A DNA stretch of 64,000 nt, from NCBI RefSeq assembly GCF_033115175.1, contig NC_084832.1:16915342-16979341 (forward strand), given 5' to 3'. This stretch comes from Lepus europaeus (taxonomy: Eukaryota > Chordata > Mammalia > Lagomorpha > Leporidae). The position numbers were made by a program, and so were the translations under genes. Below the pieces are notes generated by a model. The model was not told where the DNA came from. It was given only the letters and a program-made list of their open reading frames with translations, and searched no databases. Positions 8,657 through 20,600 of this stretch are shown piece after piece (the first letter of the stretch is position 1; each line of letters begins with the position of its first letter).

Positions 8657-11600
8657 GTAAGAGGCGGGATCCCGGGGTGCGCAGCGGGCACGTCGGCTCC
8701 ACGGGACCCCAGCTCCCCGCCCCGCGTCCCACCGCGCCGTCTCCTCCTCCCACAGCCCTTCCAGAAGCACGTGTACTACCCGCTGGCCGGCTGCCCCGAG
8801 GGCCCCGACGCCTCTGCGGCCGGCGGCGCGGCGGGCGCGGCCGCCATGGCCTGTTTCCCTCCCAGCGCGGGGCTGGGCCCCCAGCCCTTCTTCCAGTTCC
8901 GGCCTCGGCTGGAGAGCGTGGACTGGCGGCGGCTGAGCGCCATCGACGTGGACAAGGTGGCCGGGGCCGTGGACGTGCTGACGCTGCAGGAGAACATCAT
9001 GAACATCACCTTCTGCAAGCTGGAGGACGAGAAGTGCCCGCACTGCCAGTCCGGGGTGGACCCGGTGCTGCTGAAGCTCATCCGCCTGGCGCAGCTCACC
9101 ATCGAGTACCTGCTGCACTCGCAGGAGTTCCTCACCTCGCAGGTGCACGCGCTGGAGGAGCGGCTGCGCCTGAGCCTGAGCGACTGCGAGCAGAGCCGGA
9201 AGCTGCTCACCAAGCAGGCGGGCGAGATCAAGCTGCTGAAGGAGGAGTGCAAGCGCCGGAAGAAGATGATCTCCACGCAGCAGCTGATGATCGAGGCCAA
9301 AACCAGCTACTATCAGGTGAGGTCGCCGCTCAGGGTGGCTCCCGCGGCCCCACTCTTCCTTTGTAGCCGACCCCTGGCCTGGGTCGTTACCTTCTGCAGC
9401 ACCAGGGCTTCAATCATTAAACAGCTAGGTTGACCGAGGACCTTACTGAAGTCCTCCAAATGCGGTTGTGGGAGGCGCTTCCTCCTGCTAATGGATGCCA
9501 TGAACCACCAGCCGTGGACCAATGGCTGCTCTGGAAAGAGGCCCCAAAACCATGTGCAGTGATTAGACTTAGGGGGTTGTCTTATTTTTAGAAAGTTTGG
9601 GATACTTTCAAATGGGCAGAAAAGTGGCCACAACCGTACAAAGAACTTTGATACACGCTTCACCCACATTCACCAATTATTAACACTCGGCTGGACTTCC
9701 TCCAACTCTGTGTGCCCTACGTTCTTGCCGCTGAACCATTTCTCAGTGAGCTGGGGACTCCCGAGTACTTCCATGTGTATAGTTCCTCAGACCAAGAACA
9801 TTTACTTGCATCAGCAGTTAAAGAATTAAACATTTTTTGTTTTTCTAGTCTTAATTTCCAGCTGCTGTGGGTTACACATTGAGCCCAAGATAAATACAGC
9901 AAATTTTTTTAGCATAACAAATCAATCTACATCTTGCTAATTGATTAGATGGAGTAAGTGCAAAAGGTATAAACAGTGTTTGGAAATGATATTAAAGTAA
10001 GCAACAGGGTGAAGGATCAGTTTCACACCCTTACTTTCTAGTCTTTTTAGTGGAAGATGGTTTACAAGGCATCACTGGACTAAAGTGTTCTCAAACTAGA
10101 TGAACAGTCAGGAAAGAATTCTCTGAGAGGCTCGTGTCTGACCTTGGGTGAGCAACCACGAGGTGTAACCTTCAAATCATACTTCTTTTTAAAAGATTAT
10201 TTATTTATTTGAAAGGCAGAGTTACAGAAAGGCAGAGGCAGAGAGAGAGAGAGAGGTCTTCTATCCATTGTTTCACTCCCCAGATGGCTGCAATGGCTGG
10301 AGCTGCGTCGATTCGAAGCCAGGGGCCAGGAGCTTCTTCCAGGTCTCCTACACAGGTGTAGGAGCGCAAGGTCTTGGGCCATCCTCTGCTGCTTTCCCAG
10401 TCCATAGCAGAGAGCTGGATTGGAAGTGGAGCAGCCAGGACTAGAACTGGTGTCCATATGGGATGCCGGCACTGTAGGCGGCAGCTTTAACTACCATGCC
10501 ACAGCACTGGCTCTCTCAGATCATACTTAACATGATTAATGGCCTGTTTTGTAAATGTTACTTGAGAATCAAATATGTACAGATAGTGCTATGATGTCTT
10601 TTTATACAGTACACAGAATAGATTATCTTGAAGCATTTTAAAGTTTATTGTGCTCTAGCTTTGACAATCATCTCATAACAGGCCTACTGCATAAAATCCT
10701 GTTTGCTTATTAACATCTTTTCATTTCACTGCCTTGGAAAAAGCTGTTGGTAAATAAAGATTCTGAAAGATGGGTGATAGATAAGGATAAAAGGGAGAGG
10801 ACTCGATTTTATCAAACAAGTGACACCTGCCAACTCCTGGCAACTCAGAAGATACTTTGGATGACAATGTTGACTTTGTGGAGTGCTCAGGCATGACATG
10901 AAGAGGTAGAAGTGACAGAGCCAGCCTTTCCTACTTGGGTGGAGAGCTACACTCTGTCCTCTGTAAGGGGTTTGCCATTGTCTCTTTATGGGTCTTTGAG
11001 CCCTGTGTTTTAAAGTGACACTTCCATAGTCAGACCACCTGGGTGTGAGGCCCAGCTGTTCCAGTGTAAATATTTCAAAGGCATTAACTTCAAAACCTTA
11101 TTTTCCTCATCTGGAAAATGGGGTTGTTAGTAGTAGCTACCTTTTAGGGTGATTCTGAGAATTCTATGAGGCACACACATGAAGCATGAGGAAGGCTTCC
11201 AGTATCATTTGCCAAGATGGTATCTTTTGGGAAGAAAGCCTTCAAGAGTTAATGTCTCAGGTGCCCAAATTTTAAATGCTGGGTAGAAAGATATTTGTTA
11301 GAGACACCCATTAGAGATTTGTTACTCTCTTCTCAGTGCCATTTTTGTGACAAGGCCTTTATGAACCAAGCTTTTCTACAAAGTCACATCCAACGCCGCC
11401 ACCCTGAAGATCCTCACCTTGGTAAGCAATGAGATCTATGTCAGAGCTGTTTCCTTTGCATTCCCCTTTTATTTTTTTCAGTGAGGCATGGTCCAGTGCA
11501 TTTCTCAGTCCATTTAAGTGTGATAGTTCTGCCAATTCAGTAAGTAAAATTGAGCCCCTACTGTGTGCATGCAATGCCCTAGGTTCTGGGGATACAGCTG

Positions 11601-14600
11601 TAGCACAGTAGAGAAGCGCTGCTCTCTTGATCTCATATCCTCCAGTGTGTGGGGCCAAGGAGACGCACGCAAACAAGCATATGAGAAAGTCTTTTCAGTT
11701 GGTGGCAAAGGCCATGAGGATGTGAGAACAGGAAAGTCAGGACTCCAGGTGGTCAGTGATCAGAATGATGAGGAGGTTCCAGCCAGATGAGAATCTGTAA
11801 AGAGTGTCCCAGGCATCTGGAATGCTAATTGTAAGGGTACCAGGGGAGGTGGGATGAGGTGTTTGAGGAGCAGAAGGAAAGCTGGTGGAGCAGAGTGAGC
11901 AAGCAAAGTGGTCTGTGATAAGGCTGGAGAGGGAGTTGCCAGACCACAGGAGACCTTGAGGGACCTAGACTGGAAGGTGGGTATTTTATTGAGCACAGTG
12001 GGAAGTCACTGGAGGATTTGAACTAGGGGAGGGACATGATCTAATTTGTACCTGAAAATGAGCCCTCTAGCTGCTGCGTAGTGCCAGCAGTGGAAGCAGG
12101 TGGAGAAGTGAGGGGGCTGTCCCAGCAGCCCATGTGAGAGATGGTGGTAGCCTGGACCAGAAGGTCCCAGGGCAGAGGGAAATGAAGATGAGGTGTTTTG
12201 GACATAAAGCTATAGCTATGGAGATGTGACTTAGTATGAGAGCAAGAGGCAAAGCAGAGGTGATCCTTGGTTGCTGTCCTCCTTGGTAGAGGAATGGCCA
12301 TGATGTTGACTGTGATGGAGGGCAGGGGTTGGAACTAGTTTGCAGTAGGAAGGAGAATCAAGAGCTTGTGTTGGCCATGGGTACATTTCCATCACACGCA
12401 TAATCTACGTGCATGTGGGGGATGCTGTAGGTTGCAGCTCAAGGAGACACCCCAGCTGGAGATAGGAATCTGGGAGTCAGTGGGAGAGCTGTGCTGGCTG
12501 AGGTCATTCAACAGAGGATAGAGATGGCAGAGGCCAGTGCTGAGGTTCTCCCAACCCTAGGAGCTCCGGAAGAGCAGCACAGTGGAAAGGGAGCAGATCT
12601 ACGGAGGTCAGGAGGGAACTCTGTGGATGTGTTGTCATGGAAACCAAGAGACAAAGTCTTTCAGGAAGGAGGTGGTGGTCCATTGCACCAACTGTCCCTG
12701 GGGTGCTGGGTAGGAGGAAGCCTGAGAACTGACTGTTGTCCAGACACTCAACTTGAGTGAGCTGGGAATTGTGAGGGAGTAAGTGCTATAGAATACAGAC
12801 CCTGATTCCAACAACATTGGCTGGGGAGGAAAACGGAGACGTGAGAGACATCGTCTAGATCAAAAGGCGAGATGAAGGGAAATTAAGATGTGCCTGAGTG
12901 TTCATGGGAACTAAGCAAACAGAGGAGGAAGTGAGGAGGCCAGCAGGGTGAGGATTCCGGGTGGTTCCCAGATGTGAGGCTTTGTGCTGTGTGGGTGTCC
13001 TCAAATGCATAGAATGCAGGGTGTCCGTCCCCTCCAGCAGACTGAAGCTCTGCAGGTTGCCAGTCAATCTCATTTTGATTCTTAGGATCCAGAAGTGCTT
13101 GTTGCTAGCTTGTTACCCAGAGCCTTTCTCCCCACCTCCATTTGCAGCCAGTCTTTTTCTATTTCTGCCCATTTTAGGTAAATAGATGTATTTAGGAAAT
13201 AACTAGGCTTTATAGAAACAAAAGAATAAGCACAAAATTCCACTTAAAAGCTTTGGACCATGGAGACAGTTCAGCAGTATATGGTAAAGACTAGAAGGAT
13301 GCACTATTTTACGTAATCTGTCATTCTTCAGTATGACACTGACCTTCTTTCTCTTCTGTTTCAGTATCTTATTCTATCTCATACTCGTCTCAGAGAGCAT
13401 TTCAGACTCTGAAATGAGTATTATTTCTTCAGGTCATCTTTGAGATTCTGACTTTCTACTTTGGTTTCCATCCCTTTCATGTCTACACTCACAGACACAT
13501 GTATATCCATTCAGTCATGTGTACATCTTCATGTAAGTACAGGTACCTAAGTACTCTCCCTTCACTTGTCTCTACTTTGTGCAAGTTTTTGGTACTTCGC
13601 TTTTGCCCCAGCTGACTGAGAATGGCCCAAGTTTTGCTTTTGGAATGCCAGCCCTTTGCTTATGTTAGCACTGATGGGGCCCTCAGGAGCAGTTGGTGGG
13701 AGCCCAAAGGATGGTGACCTAGAGACTTTTATACCGTGGCACCTGCAGTGGAAGCCGTTGTTTCCATGGAGACAGGCATCTCTAAGAAGAGCCCACATTG
13801 CCATTGTGTCAAAGCAGCCAGGATTATTTATTGCCACCATTGTTGCTCCCCACACAGGGCTCTCACACTGTCTCTGTCAGATAACCCAATCTCAATACAG
13901 TGGCTGAACAAGTCTGCCAAAAATAATTCCTTGCCCCATAATATTAAGGGCTCCAGATAAGAACTACAGAGCAAAAATGGGCTCACGTGGGATGAAACCA
14001 GTAATAAGAAGCCAAGGAAGAGCTTCCTTTGTCTCACCCATAGGGCTGTACCCTGTAAGTTTTCAGATGGCTTCTGTGATCTTGTTTTGACAAGACTTTC
14101 TGTTGGAACAGACTATAAGACCAAGGCACAGACGGATAAGCTGCAGGGTGAGATCGACATGTTGAAGGAGCAGCTGCAGCTCACCAAGTCTCAGTTGGAG
14201 ACCTCCCAGCATGCCCATGCCATCCGGTTCTCTAAGGTACGACACAAAACTCTGAAACAATAGCATTTTAATTACAGTTCTACCTAATCATGTGTGCCAT
14301 GGACTCTCATAAACAGGACCCTTAGAAGATTCTAGAACTTGATAAAATGTGGTTGTATTTGGTACTGCCAATCTTACTCTTTAGTATCTTGCTACAAAGC
14401 ACATCCTGGAAATATAATTCTTTCTCTCTCTCTGCTTAAAACAACCCATACTTATTATCTTACATTACATTTCTGTGAGCCCAAAGTCTGACATGAGTCT
14501 CACTGGGCTAAAATCAAGGTGTCAGCAGGGCATTGGCCCTTAATAGAGGCCATAGAAAGAGACCGTTTCCTGCTTGTTTAGGTTGCTGGCAGAACTCAGT

Positions 14601-17600
14601 CTCTTGGAGTTGTAGGGCTCAGGTCTCCGCTGGCTGTCTGCTGAGGGCTGCTACTACTTTCCCTGTGAGGCTGCCTGTGCTCTCTGGCTGACGGCCCTCT
14701 TCCTCCATGTTCAAAGCCACCAACAGTGGGTCCGGTCCTTCTCCTGCATCAGGTGTCTTCTCTTTTCCATCATATTTTTGACCTGTTTGTGAGCCCTGTT
14801 GAGCACTTGAAAGTTCTGATTCAGTTACTTAGGGATGATGAAGGCCTCAGGAGGAAAGACAGCCATGATGCTTGAAATCCAACTGCTGTGGGTACTAAGT
14901 CTGCCTTCGCTGATCCAACAGAGGATTGACCTGAGTGCGCTCCATGGGACAAATAAGACCCTGAGAGAGCATTTATCTTGTCACTACTGAACTACAAGTA
15001 ATACTATGCTCAGTTTTTTTCTTGTTTCCTCTGGGGGACAGGAAGTTTGACATTCTAGGTGAAATGGCAAGTTATTTCACAGAAGATGGGGTAGAGCCCT
15101 CTTGTCTTCTTCATGCGCTGTCTCCCTCTCTTTCTCACTCTCTAAAATGTCATAAAATTCATACAGCACACAATTTACATGTTTAATCATTGTAAAGAAT
15201 ACAGTTCAGTAGTGCGAAGTATAGAATAGTTCTTCCTTAACCATGGAAAATATATTCCAAGACCTGAAGTGGGTGCCTGAAACTAGAGACAGGATCAAAC
15301 TCTCTATATGCTATATTTTCTCTACACATACGAACTTATGATAGAGGTAAGCTTATATAAACACACTGAGAGGTTAACAATAATAATGAAATAGAACAAC
15401 TATAAAAATGTAATAAAATTTCTTGCATCACTACTTTTGAACTTAGGAGCCATTATCAAGTAAAATAAGGATTATCTGAACGTAAGCAGGTGCTGTACCA
15501 TGATAGCCAATCTAATAACCAGGATGGCTAATAAGTGGCTAACAGGAGGGTGGATATGCTGAACAAAGGGGCCATTTGTGTTCCAGGCAGATGGAGCAGG
15601 CCAGCACAAGTTTTTATCACGCTACTCAGAATAATGTACAATTTTAAGCTTATGAATTGTTTTCTTATAAATTGTCTAATATTTTCAGACTACAGGTAAG
15701 TGAGATAATAGGAAATGAAACTGCATTTAAAGAGGGACTATTATATTCAGATTGTTGTGCAACCAATTTCCAGAACTTTTTTCTGAGGTAAAACTAAAAC
15801 TTTGTCCCCATTAAATAACTTTCCACTCACCTCTGTATATAGTCCTCATATATTGTAATAGTTTTATAGCTTTAAGCTCTTCTATTTAGATTATTGACCC
15901 ATTTAGGGTTTATTTTTGTTTATGGTGTGAGGTAGGGGTTCACCTGTATTGTTATGCATGTACTTATCCAGTTGACCTAACACTGTTTGTTGAGGAGACT
16001 ACTCTTCCCCTCATTGAACTGAAAATTGGCATTCCATTTCTTCAAAAAAGGATATTGGAATGAGATTGCAATATGAATCTGTTGATTTCTTTGGAGAGTA
16101 TTGCTCGCTAAAAAATATTAAATCATCAAATTCATGATCGTGGATGTCTTCCCATTTATTCTGGTGTTCTTTTTATTTTATTTTTTTAATTTTTTGACAG
16201 GCAGAGTGGACAGTGAGAGAGAGAGACAGAGAGAAAGGTCTTCCTTTGCTGTTGGTTCACCCTCCAATGGCTGTCGTGGCCGGCGTGCTGCGCTGATCCG
16301 AAGGCAGGAGCCAGGTGGTTCTCCTGGTCTCCCATGGGGTGCAGGGCCCAAGCACTTGGGCCATCCTCCACTGCCCTCCCGGGCCACAGCAGAGAGCTGG
16401 CCTGGAAGAGGGGCAACCGGGACAGAATCTGGTGCCCAGACCGGGACTAGAACCCGGTGTGCCGGCACTGCAAGGCGGAGGATTAGCCTATTGAGCCACG
16501 GCGCCGGCCTCTGGTATTCTTTATTAGCTTTCATGCAGTTTTTTAAAAGTTGTTATTTATTTATTTGAAAGGCAGAGTGACACAGAGAGAGGGAGAGACT
16601 GAAAAAGATCTTCTATCCACTGGTTCACTTCTTAAATGCCTGCAACAGCTGGGACTAGGCTATCAGCTGCAGCCTCCCTTTTAAAATTTTTCATATTAGC
16701 TTCATGTCAAAACTGTTATTTTTTAAAGATTTGTTTATTTTTTATTTGAAAGGCAGAGCTACAGAGAAAGAGGGAGAGATAGAGAGCTCTTCCTTGTGCT
16801 GGTTTACTCCCTAAATGGCTGCAACATCTGGGGCTGGCCAGGCTGAAGCCAGGAGCCAGGAGCTTCATCTGGGTCTCCCAAGTACATGGCAGGGGCCCAA
16901 AGACTTGAGCCATCTTTCACTGCTTTCCTACGCGCTGATGTGCGTGTAAGTGGAACAGTTGGGGCTTGAATGGGCACCCATATGGGATGCTAGCATCGCA
17001 GATGGCAGCTTAACCTATTATGCCACAATGCTGGCCCACGTCAAAACTTTTAAAACCGGGCCGGCGCCGTGGCTCAACAGGCTAATCCTCCGCCTTGCGG
17101 CGCCGGCACACCGGGTTCTAGTCCCGGTCGGGGCACCGATCCTGTCCCGGTTGCCCCTCTTCCAGGCCAGCTCTCTGCTGTGGCCAGGGAGTGCAGTGGA
17201 GGATAGCCCAAGTGTTTGGGCTCTGCACCCCATGGGAGACCAGGATAAGCACCTGGCTCCTGCCATCGGAACAGCGCGGTGCGCCGGCCGCAGCGCGCTA
17301 CCGCGGCGGCCATTGGAGGGTGAACCAACGGCAAAAGGAAGACCTTTCTCTCTGTCTCTCTCTCTCACTGTCCACTCTGCCTGTCAAAAAAAAAAAAAAA
17401 ACTTTTAAAACCATGCTTAAAATAATTTTAGGAATATGAAATGCAGAAAACAAAAGAGGAAGACTTTCTGAAGTTGTTTGATCGATGGAAAGAAGAAGAA
17501 AAGGAGAAACTGGTTGGTGAAATGGAAAAAGTCAAGGAAATGTTTATGAAGGAGTTTAAAGAATTAACTTCCAAGAATTCAGCATTGGAATATGTAAGTA

Positions 17601-20600
17601 TTAATCCTAGTGGTTTCTATAGTTTTGGTTTCTTCAAGAGGTTTGTTAGTGTGGCATTGTGGCCAGAGGACCTGGAAGGTGTTTTACTGTGCCCAGGTAC
17701 AGATACCCCTCCCTGCTAGGGGCTCCGGGGTTGCTTGAGGCCTACAGAAGACAGAGGGAGTCAAACAAGTTGTTTTGTTGACCCTTTCCATATCTGGTTA
17801 GGTTCTGACACCAAGTTTTGGAACTCCCAGCATTCATGGCTGGAAAGGGTGACACAGATCACCAGTGTGGGAGAAGGAAGCCAGTCTAGACAGGGCCCTG
17901 CCTTACCACAGTGCACAGCGTTGCAAGCAAGCAGGGTGTGGCTAAGTAAGGCCCTGGCCTCTGTGGAACAGCACTGGGTCAGTGTCTCCTCCTCCCAGAA
18001 TTCCTTCCTCAGAAACCATCCATTCCCACTGGGGATCCTGAGCGCACCATGCCAGCTCCTTTGAGCTAAGTTATCCTGGGGGCAAAGGAAGGAAGGGAGC
18101 TCAGGGGAGATCCTGGAGCTCCCCCTAGGGGCCACCACGATTTATACAGGAGGCGAGAGGGCTGTTTTGGAATTCCACCAACATTCTGAGCTCTAGCATA
18201 AGGGTCAGCCAACCATGGCCCAAATCTGACTGCCCACCTGCTTTCTTGATGGGCTGCAAACTAAGAGTGGTTTTACGTTTTCAAATGGTTGGGAAAAAAA
18301 GCAAAAGGAGACTTTTGTGACATGACAGTGACGTGAAGTTCTGCATTTTCGCGTCCGTACGTGAACGTTCACTGAGTCACAGGCGTGCACGTCCATTTAT
18401 GCCCAGCCTGCGCTGCTTTCTCGCTGCAGCAGTGGAGTTAAAGCTTTGGCTGAGACATTGTGTGGCTCGAACTCCCAAACAGTTACTCTCTGGTGCTTCT
18501 GGAAAAAGTTTGCCAGCTCCATATCCCTTTCTAAAGCAAATGTGGCGGAATATTCACCGTCACACAAGGTGAAATGGTGTTCCTTGTGCTGTTCTTTCAG
18601 TCTCTCTGTAAGTTGCCATTTTCAAATAAAAAGTTGAAGAGAAATTCCTCTGAGCAGCTGTCTGCGTCAGCCTCCCTAGGGCGGGCGCAGAGAACAGCAC
18701 CACGCCCCCTCTGCAGTTCCAGTCCCTTGCAATAGCAGCAGAACGCTAGGTGCTGACGCCTCTGTATGGTTTGTTTCTTTTTTAAGATTTATTTATTTAT
18801 TTGAAAGTCAGAGTTACACACAGAGAGAAGGAGAGGCAGAGAGAGAGAGAGAGAGAGAGGTCTTCCATCCTCTGGTTCACTCCCCAGATGGCTGCAACGG
18901 CCAGAGCTGTGCTGATCCAAAGCCAGGAGCCAGGAGCTTCTTCTGGGTCTCCCACATGGGTGCAGGGCCCTAAGGACTTGAGCCATCTTCTACTGCCTTC
19001 CCAGCCCATAACAAAGAGCTAGATGGGAAGTGGTGCAGCCGGGACTCGAACCGGTGCCCATATGGGTGCAGGCACTGCAGGCGGTGGCTTTACCTGCTAC
19101 ACCCCAGTGCCAGCCCCTGTATGGTTTCTTGTACCACCTCTGCTCCGGGGTATTCACATCTCCCATCTGTGCCTCCTCCAAGTGCGACACAGTACAACCC
19201 ACTGGAGTGGGTGTTGACACCGTTCCCTGCAGGACTGGCTTCTTGCGACTTCCCCATGAAGGCCACACTTATTTCTTCCACAGTGAGTAGCTGTCAACTT
19301 CAGTTCTTTGGCCCGAGAGTCCCTCCGCACTCCTGCCTCCTGCCTCAGCATAATTATGGAACAGGGCTCTTCCCCCACAGCTGTTCCATTCCTGCTGGTT
19401 TTTCTTTTTAAGCCGTAGTTCACACCTTGTACAAGTCCATGGCTTTTAGGGCATTCACAGAGTCACGGCGCCATCCATGTTCATGGTCATCTGAGGACAT
19501 TGCATCACTCAACACGAAACTGTGCACCCATCAGCGCCCACTCCCCATCCTGCCCTGACAGCGGCTGATCCGTGTTCTGTCTCCATGGATTCGCCTGTTC
19601 TGGATATCCACATGAATTGAATCACACTCTAGGCAACCTTTTCTCAGTGGCTTCCTTAACTTCACATAATGTGTTTGAGACTCACCCATGCTGTAGCATG
19701 TATCAGTAGTTCATCCTTTTTTATTGATAATATTCTATTGCATAGACAGACCATATTTTCTTTGTCCACTAGCAGTAGACAAGCATTTGAGTTGTTTGTC
19801 CTTTTTGTCTACATAGTTTTAAAAAATTAACCATAGGCAGGCATTTGGCACGGAGGTGAAGTCACTTCTTGGGATACCCACTTCCCCTATCAGTGTCTCG
19901 TTTGAGTTCTGGCTGCTCCACTTCTAGTCCTGCTGATGCACATCCTGGGAGGTAGCAGATGATGGCTCAAGTAATTAGTTCCCTGCTGCCCACGTGGGAG
20001 ACCCAGATTGAATTCTGGGCTCCTGGATTTGGCCTGGCCCAGCACTGGCTGTTGCAGGCATTCGGGGGAGTGAACCAGTAGGTAGCAGATCTTTCTCTCT
20101 GTCTCCCTGCCTGCCTGTCTGTCTCTGTCTCTCTCCCTCTGAATTTCAAGTAAAATATAAATCCATTTTTAAAAAAATTAACAGTAGACTTTATTGTTTA
20201 GGATAGTTTTAGATTTACAGAATAGTTGAGCGGATGGTATAGAAAGTACTACATAGGGGCCAGCGCCGCGGCTCACTAGGCTAATCCTCCGCCTTGCGGC
20301 GCCGGCACACTGGGTTCTAGTCACGGTCGGGGCACCGATCCTGTCCCGGTTGCCCCTCTTCCAGGCCAGCTCTCTGCTGTGGCCAGGGAGTGCAGTGGAG
20401 GATGGCCCAAGTACTTGGGCCCTGCACCCGCTTGGGAGACCAGGAGAAGCACCTGGCTCCTGGCTTCGGATCAGCGTGGTGCGCCGGCCGCAGCGCGCCT
20501 ACCGCGGCGGCCATTGGAGGGTGAACCAACGGCAAAAGGAAGACCTTTCTCTCTGTCTCTCTCACTGTCCACTCTGCCTGTCAAAAATATAAAAAAATAA

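Larger units (their letters stand above)
8427..8936 (+). promoter_or_regulatory. Upstream ORF overlapping the DZIP1 start
   Basis: ATG at 8427 is in the +1 frame relative to the DZIP1 ATG, with weak Kozak context (C at -3). In the spliced message it stays open past the DZIP1 ATG and Met32, and stops at TGA 8934-8936. In unspliced RNA it stops at TAA 8658-8660. It could lower initiation at the main start; whether the exon reaches back to 8427 is inferred. Confidence 0.5.
9317..11336 (+). other. DZIP1: Intron 2
   Basis: About 2 kb. It contains one CSINE (10187-10513, minus) and a MIR-like relic near 11000-11200. The rest is anonymous AT-rich DNA; no other exon or RNA was seen. Confidence 0.85.
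14237..17431 (+). other. DZIP1: Intron 4
   Basis: About 3.2 kb: a possible MaLR relic near 14440-14760, a Tigger-like relic 15228-15475, old L1 pieces around 15140-16170, and four CSINEs between 16174 and 17397. The last CSINE ends next to the exon 5 acceptor. Confidence 0.85.

Noticed and set aside
8201-9148. Long minus-strand open frame (315 codons) opposite the DZIP1 first exons
   Set aside because: It is the antisense of the very GC-rich exon 2 and 5' UTR, where stops are rare; composition is Arg/Gly/Pro-rich without recognisable domains.
6188-9316. A second gene on the minus strand sharing the CpG island
   Set aside because: The neighbour upstream of human DZIP1 (DNAJC3) lies tens of kilobases away as I recall, and no minus-strand coding exon can be recognised here.
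17058-17397. tRNA-like A- and B-boxes in CSINE heads
   Set aside because: They belong to tRNA-derived SINEs; no full tRNA cloverleaf is present, so no tRNA genes are called.
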